Under the pieces are notes generated by a model. It saw only the letters and a program-made list of their open reading frames with translations, was not told the origin of the DNA and did not search any database. Shown in pieces: positions 17,361 to 26,464 of a DNA stretch of 53,879 bases (position 1 is the stretch's first letter; each line of letters starts with the position of its first letter). A program made the position numbers and the translations under genes. Source of the DNA: an uncultured Blautia sp. (GTDB lineage: Bacteria; Bacillota; Clostridia; Lachnospirales; Lachnospiraceae); assembly GCA_900551075.1 (NCBI GenBank), contig URVB01000023.1, forward strand, positions 1 to 53,879, in the 5' to 3' direction.

Positions 17361-18344
17361 CTACAGCTCCTCTTTTTGCTCATCTGCTTCCTCAGACGTC
17401 TCTTCTTCCTCGAAATTCAGCCTGTCCTCCTCCACTACAAGAGGTCTGTCCAGAACACGGGTATTGATGCTAAGAACATACTCTCCCAAAAATCCGATAA
17501 AAAATAACTGCAAAGACCCCAGGAAAAACATGCCGATCAGCATCGGTGCAACACCGGCGGAAAAGCGGTCCCAATACATCAGCTTCAATACAAGATACAC
17601 TAGACCCGCCAGCAGGCTTAAGCCCGCTACCGCAAAGCCCGCAAATGTCGCCAGACGCATGACCACCTTAGAATACGAGGTAATCCCGATCATCGCATAG
17701 TCGTAGAGACTGTAAAAATTGTTCTTGCTTTTTCCTGCCCTGCGCCTGGGCTGGGTATAGGGGATCGCCTTATAATCGAAACCCAGCTCTGCAATAATGC
17801 CCCTCAGATACGGCATAGGATCGTGAAGCTCTCTTACCACATCCACGAATTTTTTATCATACAGCCCAAAGCCGGTAAAGTGCTCGATATGGTCAATATC
17901 CGTAATCTTATTGATCAGCTTATAATAGCAGGACCGGACCCAGTACATACCTTTCCGCTCTTTGCTCTGGCTTTTGACCCCGATGACGATTTTATGTCCC
18001 TGTTCCCATTCCCGGACAAACTTTACAATCATATCCACCGGGTCCTGAAAATCGGCACACATCCGGACCACACAGTCTCCATATGCCTGCTTCATCCCAT
18101 AGACCGGAGAACGTGCCTGCCCGAAGTTCCTGGCATTAAAGATCGCCTTGATCCTTTTGTCTTCCGCACACATACCCCGAAGCAATATCCGGGTATTGTC
18201 CTTCGAATGATTGTCAATAAACAGTATTTCATAGTCATATTCCGGCAAATCCCGTTCCATGACCTCTGTGATCGCTTTTTTCAGAGGAACGACATTTGCT
18301 TCCTCATTATAGGTGGGGATCACCACCGATATTTTCTTCCTCAT
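17361..18344 (-). CDS. Family-2 glycosyltransferase, GtrB/DPM-like
   Basis: A 327-residue polyprenyl-phosphate glycosyltransferase. The GT-A domain opens with KISVVIPTYNEEANV and has the acidic nucleotide-binding site CADFQDPVD near residue 95. The C-terminus carries two membrane helices (LATFAGFAVAGLSLLAGLVYLVL and MLIGMFFLGSLQLFFIGFLGEYV), the standard GtrB architecture. It ends in an acidic tail rich in Glu. The likely product is undecaprenyl-phosphate sugar for the adjoining GT-C enzyme. A GtrA-like flippase gene exists far away at 45161, not in this operon. Confidence 0.88.
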   Translation of the reverse strand: MRKKISVVIPTYNEEANVVPLKKAITEVMERDLPEYDYEILFIDNHSKDNTRILLRGMCAEDKRIKAIFNARNFGQARSPVYGMKQAYGDCVVRMCADFQDPVDMIVKFVREWEQGHKIVIGVKSQSKERKGMYWVRSCYYKLINKITDIDHIEHFTGFGLYDKKFVDVVRELHDPMPYLRGIIAELGFDYKAIPYTQPRRRAGKSKNNFYSLYDYAMIGITSYSKVVMRLATFAGFAVAGLSLLAGLVYLVLKLMYWDRFSAGVAPMLIGMFFLGSLQLFFIGFLGEYVLSINTRVLDRPLVVEEDRLNFEEEETSEEADEQKEEL

Positions 18345-18362
18345 GGTATCTCTCCTGTATTT

Positions 18363-19274
18363 TTATGAACGCAGCCATGCAAGGGTTTCTTTGATTCCCT
18401 CTTCAAAGGTATATTCCGGCACAAATCCGGTATCCCTGCACAGGCTGTCCGTATCTGCACAAAGATTCATAACAGCGCCCGGCGGATACGGCTTCGCACC
18501 GATTCCGGTCTCCCGTGCCCCCGTAAGCTTTGCCATAACCCGGATATATTCCTTCAGCGGTTTGGCATGGCCGCTTCCGACGCAGTATACGGCCCCGTCC
18601 CTTCCTTTTTCACCTATCAGATAATATGCGCGCCCGGCATCTCTGCTGTACAGATAATCCCAACGCTGCATGGCGGGAGTAAACTCCGTCTTCTCCCCTG
18701 CCAGCATTTTTCTAAGAGCGGATGCCACCATTGCCGTCTCCTTTTCGTGAATTCCGTAAACACTGAAAATCCTGGGCCAGATACACTCCATTCCAAGCTC
18801 CCTGCACAGCATCATGGCAAGCTGCCCTGCGGCCAGTTTACTGGCACCATATGGTGTAGTCGGGTGCACCGGACTATCCGGAGATATTCTGTCCAAATCC
18901 GTTGGCCCGTATTCTGCCTGAGAGCCTGCTCCGATAAACCGCCTGCAGCCAAGAGCATGCGCAGCCTTCACCGCTTCCAGCGTATAACGGATATTCCTGC
19001 TCTGCAGCTCGGTGCTGCGGTTGCGGTTTTCTCCCGTATATCCCCAGGCAATATGATAAAAGGTGTCGCATTCCTTCTGGATTCTTTCCGGAAGCAATTC
19101 CAGATGGTCCAGTTCTCCCTCTACCAGATGAAGATGTCTATTTTCCGGAAGGCGCCCAAGCTTTGGAGACGATTTTCTCACTACGGCATATACGGCCACC
19201 TTGTTTTTCAGGCATTCCTCAATCAGTGCCGTTCCTATCATACTGGTTGCCCCGGTCACTGCAATACGCTTCAT
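18363..19274 (-). CDS. NAD(P)-dependent sugar epimerase/reductase (extended SDR)
   Basis: A 303-residue extended short-chain dehydrogenase. The nucleotide motif is AVTGATSMIGTAL (residues 5-17), and the catalytic Ser and Y-x-x-x-K are in GSQAEYG and TPYGASKLAAGQ. It is probably a sugar-nucleotide reductase or epimerase. It lies 26 bp after the thiamine-diphosphate enzyme gene. In the yersiniose pathway a reductase (YerF) acts after the acetyl-adding enzyme (YerE), and this gene holds that position. The assignment to that step is inference from order only. Confidence 0.8.
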   Translation of the reverse strand: MKRIAVTGATSMIGTALIEECLKNKVAVYAVVRKSSPKLGRLPENRHLHLVEGELDHLELLPERIQKECDTFYHIAWGYTGENRNRSTELQSRNIRYTLEAVKAAHALGCRRFIGAGSQAEYGPTDLDRISPDSPVHPTTPYGASKLAAGQLAMMLCRELGMECIWPRIFSVYGIHEKETAMVASALRKMLAGEKTEFTPAMQRWDYLYSRDAGRAYYLIGEKGRDGAVYCVGSGHAKPLKEYIRVMAKLTGARETGIGAKPYPPGAVMNLCADTDSLCRDTGFVPEYTFEEGIKETLAWLRS

Positions 19275-19300
19275 TGATACTTCCTTTCCGCATGCCCCGA

Positions 19301-21136
19301 CTATTCGATCAGGGAAATATACATATTTTCTTCCAGCTCTTCTCTTGACAGGAAGGGATACATATCTTCCAGAGGAGCAGAAAACATCCTTCCATCCGGA
19401 AGTCTTTTGGATGCGGTCTTTGGCTCCGTCTTCTGGTATTTTGTCACAAATACCTCACATACTGCCGCTCCCTCGCATCCCAGCACTTCCTCAATCGTAC
19501 TTCCAAGCCTCTCTGTCTCATGAATGGCATAATAGGGAAATCCATATGCTGGAATCAGCTTTTCCAAATCCGGAAAGCTCAGATCGCCGCTCTCCTCTCC
19601 GACTCCTACCAGCGGTTCCTTAAAATAGCTCCGCTGCGTCTGACGGATAGAGTGATATCCCTGGTTATTGATCACGAACAATTTTACAGGAAGTCTGTTC
19701 TGCCTGATCGTCTGCAGCTCCTGAATATTCATCTGCAGGCTGCCCTCACCTGTCACACAGACAACCGGCGTTCTTCCCGCAGCTATGCAGACACCTGTAA
19801 CAGCCGGGAGGCAGAAGCCCATAGAAGCCGTGTTGGGATTGGTGATAAATCTCTGTCCCTTTTTTATCTGGAAGGCCTGGCTTCCCGCCACCCGGGAGGT
19901 TCCCACACTGACCACCAGCCTGGCATTCTCCGGCATAGACTTCGACAGCTCTCCATAAAACGCATAGATATTGGTACAGCCCTCTTCCAATGTCTTATAA
20001 TGCTCCTCTGTGACCACCGGATATTTTTTTCTCCAGAGACGGCACTGCTCCCGCCATGCCTCTCCCTGAAACAGGGGATGGCCGGCGCTTGCCCCTCTTG
20101 CAGAAGCTTCCGCAAGAAGCTTCTCTATAAATTCCTTCGCATCTGCGCAAACCGGAAGGCTGACATGAAGATTCGGTTTTTTCAGTTCATTTTCGTCAAT
20201 ATCATTCAGAATCGTATAGGCTTCCCTCGCCCAGCTCTCGTACTGAAACCCCGTCTGGACAAAGCTCTGGCGGCTTCCGACAGACAAAAGGACATCACTG
20301 TTCTGTACTGCAAAATTCCCCGCACGGTTTCCTGTGCCGCCGTTTCTCCCGGCATAATAGGGATGCTCGGACTCGATGGCATCAATGCTGCTCATTCCCG
20401 TTACCACAGGAATCCCCAGCACTTCCACCAACTCCCGAAATTCCTTCACAGCTCCGGCAAGGCGCACGCCGTTTCCCGGAAACAGCACCGGCCGGCTGCT
20501 TTCTGCTATTTTATCCAAAACGAGACGGATGGTTTCACCGGAAATCGCCTCCGGACGCTCCTTAGGGTTTTCCGCCGGGTCATAGCCCTTCAAATTCTCC
20601 GTTTCTATCACCGCTCCCTGAACATCCAGCGGAATATCCAGCCACACCGGGCCGGGACGTCCATTCACAGCAAAATGCAGGGCTTTTTCCAAATGATACC
20701 GGATTTGCTCCGGATGGATTACCATCACGGCATATTTTGTCAAAGATTCCACAACCGGAACAATATTACACTCCTGAATCCCCATACTGCGAAGCTTCAG
20801 GCCCGTACCCGGCACCGTCGTGGCATACCTCGCCTGTCCGGAGAATATCAGCATGGGAATGGAATCCATCCAACCACCCAGCACGCCTGTAACGGCATTG
20901 GTCGCTCCCGGCCCCGTAGTTACACAGACCGCGGCCATGTGATTATCCACACGCGCGTATGCCTCTGCCGCCATTGCACAGGCCTGCTCGTGGTGCTGAT
21001 AAGTACAATGCAGCCTTTGATGATGCCCGAAGGAATCGTTCATGTGCATGGCGCCGCCTCCGGTGACTGTAAATACATCCCGGATTCCCCAGTCGGCAAT
21101 ATAATCTGCGATATAATCAGATACTTTCTGTTTCAT
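19301..21136 (-). CDS. Thiamine-diphosphate enzyme, acetolactate-synthase type (YerE-like candidate)
   Basis: About 611 residues; the start is placed at 21136 (M-K-Q-K-V-S-D-Y) because TGGAGGAAAAT forms its ribosome site, whereas the ATG at 21148 overlaps it. Features are the cofactor-activating Glu in YQHHEQACAMAAEAYAR, TTGPGATNAVTG, the central domain RPVLFPGNGVRLAG, and the diphosphate motif GEGSLQMN with the Asn about 30 residues from the start of that domain's strand. It is too divergent for housekeeping IlvB and stands inside a CDP-sugar cluster. Known enzymes of this type add a two-carbon unit from pyruvate to a CDP-4-keto-3,6-dideoxyhexose. That role here is inference. Confidence 0.8.
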   Translation of the reverse strand: MKQKVSDYIADYIADWGIRDVFTVTGGGAMHMNDSFGHHQRLHCTYQHHEQACAMAAEAYARVDNHMAAVCVTTGPGATNAVTGVLGGWMDSIPMLIFSGQARYATTVPGTGLKLRSMGIQECNIVPVVESLTKYAVMVIHPEQIRYHLEKALHFAVNGRPGPVWLDIPLDVQGAVIETENLKGYDPAENPKERPEAISGETIRLVLDKIAESSRPVLFPGNGVRLAGAVKEFRELVEVLGIPVVTGMSSIDAIESEHPYYAGRNGGTGNRAGNFAVQNSDVLLSVGSRQSFVQTGFQYESWAREAYTILNDIDENELKKPNLHVSLPVCADAKEFIEKLLAEASARGASAGHPLFQGEAWREQCRLWRKKYPVVTEEHYKTLEEGCTNIYAFYGELSKSMPENARLVVSVGTSRVAGSQAFQIKKGQRFITNPNTASMGFCLPAVTGVCIAAGRTPVVCVTGEGSLQMNIQELQTIRQNRLPVKLFVINNQGYHSIRQTQRSYFKEPLVGVGEESGDLSFPDLEKLIPAYGFPYYAIHETERLGSTIEEVLGCEGAAVCEVFVTKYQKTEPKTASKRLPDGRMFSAPLEDMYPFLSREELEENMYISLIE

Positions 21137-21187
21137 ATTTTCCTCCACTGCTCTGTTTCTAAATGCTGCCAGGCAACTGCTGTCCGG

Positions 21188-22507
21188 CTATTGATAATCC
21201 GGGCAGCGGTTTTCGCATACCATACGCTTTCCCGATGCCTCGATGGGTATTTCATCCACATAGGTCACATCAATCTGTGCCTCTTCTCCCAGATATTTCC
21301 GGTAAGAATCCACCACCCCGGCCTCATTGATCTTATCCCTGTCCGCATTGATCAGCAGCTCATACCGTTTCTTTTCCCACTGGATACACTTTGCCTGATG
21401 CACAATCCCTTCCAAATGAATCAGAACGTTCATAAATACATGAATGGACAGAGGTTCTCCCGCACAATTGTACATCATAGAGCCCCGTCTTCCATAAATT
21501 TCTGTAAAAAAGGCGTGCTTTCTGCCCTTCCCGTCATACACCTCCTGATAAATCCCCGTATCACCCGTATCATAACGGATCATCGGAAATGCCCTGTGAT
21601 AATAATCCGTCACCACAATTCTCCCAAGCTCACCGGGCTTTGCAGGTTCATCAGAATCCAGCTTCAACATTTCAATATAAAAATTGTACAGATCTATTGT
21701 ATAACGGTCCTCTTCTCCCACCTGACAGGCCAAAAAACCGTTTTCATTATTTCCGTAAGAACGCACGGGAGAAAACCCAAAAATTTCTTTCACTTCGTCG
21801 TAGGTTGCCTGAGGCAGCCCCTCTCCCATGGCAAACACCATTTCTACGGACCATTTGCTGATATCCACACCCGCCCGTTTGATATAACCGGCCAAAACGG
21901 TCAGCGCACTGGAATAAATGACAAGCACCTGTATCCTCTGTCTTCGGATATCCTCACATATCTTAGCCAGAGCCTCATCGCCCATATTGGAGATATCAAT
22001 CATAATCAGATTGTTTTTGAAGGATTTCCATTTGGAAATCACATTTTTCCCGGGAATCCACACACGGAATTCTCCGCGCTTCATACCCATACGAAATCCG
22101 TTCAGCTCCATAAAGGAAATAAAATTCATATTCACACGGTTCATTTTGTTTTCATCGCAAAGCACGGTAAAGGGTGCTCCCGTAGAACCGCTGGTGCTTA
22201 AGCAAAACAGACCGTCCTTCTTATCCTGATACTCATCACACAGAATCCTGTCTCTGTTCTGGTTATACATCATCTTCGTCATCACCGGAAAATCCGTAAG
22301 CTTCTCTGCGTCTGCGTACTCCCGGTAATATGCCGAGTGATTCTTTGCATGCTCCAGCAGCTTCTCCACTCTGCGCGCGATATATTCCTCCGTGACGCCT
22401 TCCATGATCTCACGTTTATTTACTTTTTTTATGGTGGCCAGCTTCCCGCCCTGTACTTTGTCCAGGGTATTGAAAGCAAGCCTTCTTGCAACCTCTCCTG
22501 CCTGCAT
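21188..22507 (-). CDS. CapK/PaaK-like adenylate-forming enzyme, copy 2
   Basis: A 439-residue member of the phenylacetate-CoA ligase-like (CapK) group found in polysaccharide loci. The adenylation P-loop is STSGSTGAPFTVL near residue 104, and KPGELGRIVVTDYYHRAFPMIRYDTGDTG holds the conserved Y-D-x-G-D motif of the C-terminal hinge. GGAGGATGTC precedes the start. It is clearly paralogous to the gene at 23773, sharing DSDEPA-PGELGRIV and the same length. The two flank the flippase. It probably activates an acyl group that decorates the glycan; substrate and acceptor are unknown. Confidence 0.85.
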   Translation of the reverse strand: MQAGEVARRLAFNTLDKVQGGKLATIKKVNKREIMEGVTEEYIARRVEKLLEHAKNHSAYYREYADAEKLTDFPVMTKMMYNQNRDRILCDEYQDKKDGLFCLSTSGSTGAPFTVLCDENKMNRVNMNFISFMELNGFRMGMKRGEFRVWIPGKNVISKWKSFKNNLIMIDISNMGDEALAKICEDIRRQRIQVLVIYSSALTVLAGYIKRAGVDISKWSVEMVFAMGEGLPQATYDEVKEIFGFSPVRSYGNNENGFLACQVGEEDRYTIDLYNFYIEMLKLDSDEPAKPGELGRIVVTDYYHRAFPMIRYDTGDTGIYQEVYDGKGRKHAFFTEIYGRRGSMMYNCAGEPLSIHVFMNVLIHLEGIVHQAKCIQWEKKRYELLINADRDKINEAGVVDSYRKYLGEEAQIDVTYVDEIPIEASGKRMVCENRCPDYQ

Positions 22508-22540
22508 GACATCCTCCAGTTCTCTCGAAAATTCCCGTTT

Positions 22541-23734
22541 CTATTTCTTTACCTTCCAAAGACCCAGCACAATGACTGCCAGCACGCGGATGGTATTTGC
22601 AGTCAATACAGCCTCTGCAAATCCCATTATGCCATGACTGCCTGTGAAAATCAACACAAGCACTGTGATCAGAAGCAGATGCGCGATCTGCAGGATCATC
22701 TGCCATATTTCCTCCGTAAAGGTCAGTACCACAATAAACAGATATGCGGAAAGCAGTCCCAGTATCTGGCTGATATTTACCACCGTGATCATATCCCTTA
22801 TGGAATCATACAGCTCCCCATAAAACAGCTTTACAAAGATGGGCGTTCCTATCTGTGCAAATCCCCAGAATACCAGGCTCACCCCCGCACCCATTCCCAC
22901 AAACCCCAGGAATTGTTTCCGCGCCATCTTTTCTTTGCTTCTCGTAAGATAAGAAATAATGATGGTATTGACGGGGGCCACCAGCATGACCATGGTCTTT
23001 CCGATCAGGGAGGTCACATAATACTGCGTCACCGCCAGATGGCCGATCAGATGTTCCAGCACCAGTCTGTCAATATTCAATGTAAGATTTGTGATCAAAT
23101 ACGAAAATACAAGAAATCCACCGCGCCTGAAAGCGACTCCAAACCATTGGCTCCGTTTAAAAAAATCCCGGAATACAGTTCCCGTCACTGCCAGATAAAT
23201 AAGCGAGGCCGCTTCCCCTGTCAGAAACACCAGAAACCAGTTTTCTGTAAGGAAATAGAGTCCGAAGCCCAGCAGATAACCCGCAGAAAGGACAGCATAA
23301 TAACAGAAATATTTCCTGTAATTCAAATTCAAACGGTATTCCACATCTCCGTAATAACGGAATATGGTGCTCATCAGAAGAAGCACTGTCATCAACACAA
23401 TCCCCGGAGACCTCATGGACTTATATGCAATCGCCAAGGTAACGGCAGTTCCGGTTCCTCCGAAGAGCAGAAGCAGATAATTGTAATCGCCGTTTGTCAC
23501 CGCATGATCTCTGCGTACTACAAGACGGCTGGTATTCAATGCCTGCCCTACGGAAGGGCAGAGAATGGCTACCAGCCCCATAAGATACAGCAGCTCCCCA
23601 AGCTGATCGCTGCCCATGAACCGGTTCAGGATTGGATAAACCGCAATCTGCAGAACTCCGTTCATCAGCAGCGCACCGCCTATGGTATATGCCGTATTGG
23701 ATATGATTCTCTTTTCTTTCGCTCTGGATGTCAA
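22541..23734 (-). CDS. Polysaccharide flippase (Wzx/MATE-like)
   Basis: A 397-residue polytopic membrane protein with about twelve hydrophobic segments (AYTIGGALLMNGVLQIAVYPIL near residue 15; VAPVNTIIISYLTRSKEKMARKQFLGFVGMGAGVSL in the middle). It would move the lipid-linked repeat unit across the membrane. It is somewhat shorter than typical Wzx proteins (about 420-480 residues). No Wzy polymerase or chain-length gene is seen nearby, so the cluster may continue elsewhere or build a short glycan. Confidence 0.82.
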   Translation of the reverse strand: MTSRAKEKRIISNTAYTIGGALLMNGVLQIAVYPILNRFMGSDQLGELLYLMGLVAILCPSVGQALNTSRLVVRRDHAVTNGDYNYLLLLFGGTGTAVTLAIAYKSMRSPGIVLMTVLLLMSTIFRYYGDVEYRLNLNYRKYFCYYAVLSAGYLLGFGLYFLTENWFLVFLTGEAASLIYLAVTGTVFRDFFKRSQWFGVAFRRGGFLVFSYLITNLTLNIDRLVLEHLIGHLAVTQYYVTSLIGKTMVMLVAPVNTIIISYLTRSKEKMARKQFLGFVGMGAGVSLVFWGFAQIGTPIFVKLFYGELYDSIRDMITVVNISQILGLLSAYLFIVVLTFTEEIWQMILQIAHLLLITVLVLIFTGSHGIMGFAEAVLTANTIRVLAVIVLGLWKVKK

Positions 23735-23772
23735 AGCATTCCCTCCCTTTCAGGAAAACCTCCGGTGTTTCC

Positions 23773-25089
23773 CTACTGACGGAGATATTTCTCACATCGG
23801 TTTTCAAATGATTTTCTTTTGCCGGAATTCAACACCGGAATCTCGTCCAGATACTCCACCGTTATCTCTGCCTGGGAGCCAAAATACGGCTTGATAAATG
23901 CAAGGATTCCTTTTTCATCAATCATCTCTTTATCTCCATTCAGCCAGAGAGTATATTTCGTCACGTCCTCCTGAATAAAACGGTACTGATGAATCCCCTT
24001 TGCCATAGAAAGTCCGTTAAGCAGTACAAAGGGTGATACAATCCTTCCCTCACAGTCGTAGATCATATCTCCCCTGCGTCCATAGAGTTCCTTCAGATAG
24101 AGCTTAAAACGGCCGTTTTTCTCTTTTCTTTCTGCAACAGCCAGGTCTCCGTTGTCATAGCGGATCAGAGGAATCGCATCATTATATAAGTCCGTGATCA
24201 CAATACGGCCAAGCTCACCCGGCTCTGCAGGCTCATCGGAATCCATTTTCAGGATTTCATAATAGTAGCTTTCCGTATCAATATAATAGCCCTCGTCCTC
24301 TTCCCTCTGAATACCCATAATCCCATTTTCTTCATTGGAATACCAGGCACGTACCGGGCAGCCAAACTGCCTCTCCATCTGCCTGCGTATCTCTCCCGGC
24401 ATACTCTCGGAAATCGGAAGAACAGACTTTACACAGAAATCTGAGGTATCCACCTGATATTTTTGGATATGGCGGCTGATCTCTCCCAGAGCCGCCGAAT
24501 ATCCGATCAGGCATTTCACCTTCTTTTTCTTAATGACACCGATCATTTCTTCAAGAGCAGCATCATCCAGATTGGAGCAGTCCATCATGATCAGGTTTTC
24601 TGCCGTACGCTGTATCCGGCTCTTTTTTGCATGATCTCCTACCCACATACGGATAAAAGCATTCTTCATTCCAATATAATAGCCTCCCACGGCTCCCAGA
24701 AAAATGCCGGCAGCCGTGTTATGCTGAATTTTGTTCCTATTCTGTATCATAGCAAAAGGTGTTCCTGTGGAGCCGCTGGTATACATCGTACGATTATCGG
24801 AAGCATTTTTGTATATTTCAGACTGACATTCCTCATAATGACTGCGGTAAATCTCTTTATTCATAACCGGCATTTCCGTAAGCGGTGTATCCTCCGCAAA
24901 GTCCTTATAATACTCGGTTGTCCGCACTGCGTGAGCGATGAGCCTTCTGATTTTTTCTTCTGTTTTGTCTATCGGAGTTCCCCTTTGATAGCTTTCTTTT
25001 ATTTCCTGATAATACTTTCTGACCTTACCGCCCTTCAGTCCGTCCACGAACCAGAATCCATACCAGCGTAATTTTTCGTCCAGAATCAT
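23773..25089 (-). CDS. CapK/PaaK-like adenylate-forming enzyme, copy 1
   Basis: A 438-residue paralogue of the gene at 21188. The P-loop is YTSGSTGTPFAMI near residue 107, and the hinge motif is EPGELGRIVITDLYNDAIPLIRYDNGDLA. GGAGG lies seven bases before the ATG, and it follows rfbH by 13 bp. The C-terminal region conserves EYLDEIPVLNSGKRKSFENRC, also seen in copy 2 as YVDEIPIEASGKRMVCENRC. Two copies suggest two acylation substrates or a heteromeric enzyme. The molecular role is inferred from family and context only. Confidence 0.85.
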   Translation of the reverse strand: MILDEKLRWYGFWFVDGLKGGKVRKYYQEIKESYQRGTPIDKTEEKIRRLIAHAVRTTEYYKDFAEDTPLTEMPVMNKEIYRSHYEECQSEIYKNASDNRTMYTSGSTGTPFAMIQNRNKIQHNTAAGIFLGAVGGYYIGMKNAFIRMWVGDHAKKSRIQRTAENLIMMDCSNLDDAALEEMIGVIKKKKVKCLIGYSAALGEISRHIQKYQVDTSDFCVKSVLPISESMPGEIRRQMERQFGCPVRAWYSNEENGIMGIQREEDEGYYIDTESYYYEILKMDSDEPAEPGELGRIVITDLYNDAIPLIRYDNGDLAVAERKEKNGRFKLYLKELYGRRGDMIYDCEGRIVSPFVLLNGLSMAKGIHQYRFIQEDVTKYTLWLNGDKEMIDEKGILAFIKPYFGSQAEITVEYLDEIPVLNSGKRKSFENRCEKYLRQ

Positions 25090-25102
25090 TTCCGTTCCTC
25101 CA

Positions 25103-26443
25103 TTACAGCTCTCCGGCTTCCCGGATCACCTTTGCCATATAGTCAAGCTTTTCATCTGTCATTCCCGGATAAAGACCTACCCAGAAGGTATCCTTCATGA
25201 TCCTGTCCGTATTTTCCAGGCTGCCCGCAATACGGTACCCCGTGCCTTTTGCACGCATCTGATCAAAACAGGGATGCTTAGTCAGGTTTCCCGCAAAGAG
25301 CATTCTGGTCTGCACACCCTTGTTCTCTATATATTGTACCACCTGATTGCGGTCTATCCCTTCTCTGCAGGTGATCAGAAAACCAAACCAGCTTGGGGTG
25401 GAATTTTCGCATGGCGCCGGAAGAATAAACCTGTCCTCCGCTCCCTTAAGACCAGCCATAAGCCGGTCAAAATTATGACGTCTCCCTGCCGCAAAGTCCG
25501 GGAACTTTTCAAGCTGCGCACAGCCGATCGCGGCCTGCATCTCCGTTGCCTTCAGATTATAACCAAAATGGGAATATACGTATTTGTGATCATAGCCGGG
25601 CGGAAGCTCTCCATACTGCTTATCGAACCGGTGTCCACAGAGATTATCACGTCCGGAGGGACAACTGCAGTCGCGTCCCCAATCACGGAAGGAACGGATA
25701 ATCCTGTGAAGAAGAGGATGGCTGGTATAAACGGCCCCTCCCTCACCCATTGTCATATGATGAGGCGGATAAAAGCTTGAGGTTCCAATATCTCCCACGG
25801 TTCCTGTCAGCTTCGTTTCGCCGTTTAGCACGTACTCAGACCCAAGTGCGTCGCAGTTGTCTTCAATCAGCCAAAGACCGTGCCGCTTACAGAAATCTGT
25901 CAGTGCTTTTAAATCAAAAGGATTGCCAAGGGTATGCGCCAGCATAACTGCTTTGGTTTTTTCTGAAACGGCAGCCTCCAGCTTCGTCACATCAATGTTG
26001 TACTGCGGAATATTCACATCTACAAATACCGGAACAGCTCCGTACTGGATCATCGGAGAGACTGTAGTCGGGAAGCCTGCCGCAACCGTGATCACCTCAT
26101 CCCCCGGAAGTATCTGACGCTCCTTAAGAAGCGGGGAGGTCAGCGCCATAAAGGCCAGAAGGTTGGCAGAAGACCCCGAATTTACCAGGGAACAAAAACG
26201 TACGCCCAGGTATTTTGCAAAATTCTTCTCGAACTGATCCGCATATCTGCCCGCAGTCAGCCAGAATTCCAGCGCACTGTCCACCAGATTCATCATTTCC
26301 TGTGAGTCATACACACGGGATGCATAGGGAATCCGGTCTCCCTCCAAAAAAGGCTTCTGCCGGTTGTGATATTTCTTACAATAATCATCCACCATATTTA
26401 AAAGCTGTTCTTTTGCCTGCTGCTCTGTCATATTCTCAAACAT
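25103..26443 (-). CDS. rfbH: CDP-4-keto-6-deoxy-D-glucose 3-dehydrase
   Basis: PMP-dependent, [2Fe-2S] dehydrase (E1) that removes the C3 hydroxyl of CDP-4-keto-6-deoxyglucose. Start set at 26443 (M-F-E-N-M-T-E-Q) after AGGAGGAG, giving 446 residues. The key sign is SFYPPHHMTMGEGGAV: the PLP-binding Lys of aminotransferases is replaced by His, the hallmark of E1. The cluster cysteines fall in DWGRDCSCPSGRDNLCGHRF. It is immediately downstream of rfbG. The matching E3 reductase (AscD-like) is not in the window, so electrons must come from another protein. Confidence 0.93.
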   Translation of the reverse strand: MFENMTEQQAKEQLLNMVDDYCKKYHNRQKPFLEGDRIPYASRVYDSQEMMNLVDSALEFWLTAGRYADQFEKNFAKYLGVRFCSLVNSGSSANLLAFMALTSPLLKERQILPGDEVITVAAGFPTTVSPMIQYGAVPVFVDVNIPQYNIDVTKLEAAVSEKTKAVMLAHTLGNPFDLKALTDFCKRHGLWLIEDNCDALGSEYVLNGETKLTGTVGDIGTSSFYPPHHMTMGEGGAVYTSHPLLHRIIRSFRDWGRDCSCPSGRDNLCGHRFDKQYGELPPGYDHKYVYSHFGYNLKATEMQAAIGCAQLEKFPDFAAGRRHNFDRLMAGLKGAEDRFILPAPCENSTPSWFGFLITCREGIDRNQVVQYIENKGVQTRMLFAGNLTKHPCFDQMRAKGTGYRIAGSLENTDRIMKDTFWVGLYPGMTDEKLDYMAKVIREAGEL

Positions 26444-26464
26444 TCTGATTCTCCTCCTCCACAT

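Noticed and set aside
19301..21136. Housekeeping acetolactate synthase (ilvB)
   Set aside because: No ilvN, ilvC or leu genes are nearby, the gene sits inside a CDP-sugar cluster, and the sequence looks divergent.
19520..22201. 893-codon ORF on the plus strand
   Set aside because: It is antisense to the thiamine-diphosphate enzyme and CapK-like genes, is rich in His, Arg and Cys, and shows no family motif.
22337..23779. 480-codon plus-strand ORF
   Set aside because: It is antisense to the Wzx flippase gene; composition is unlike real proteins.
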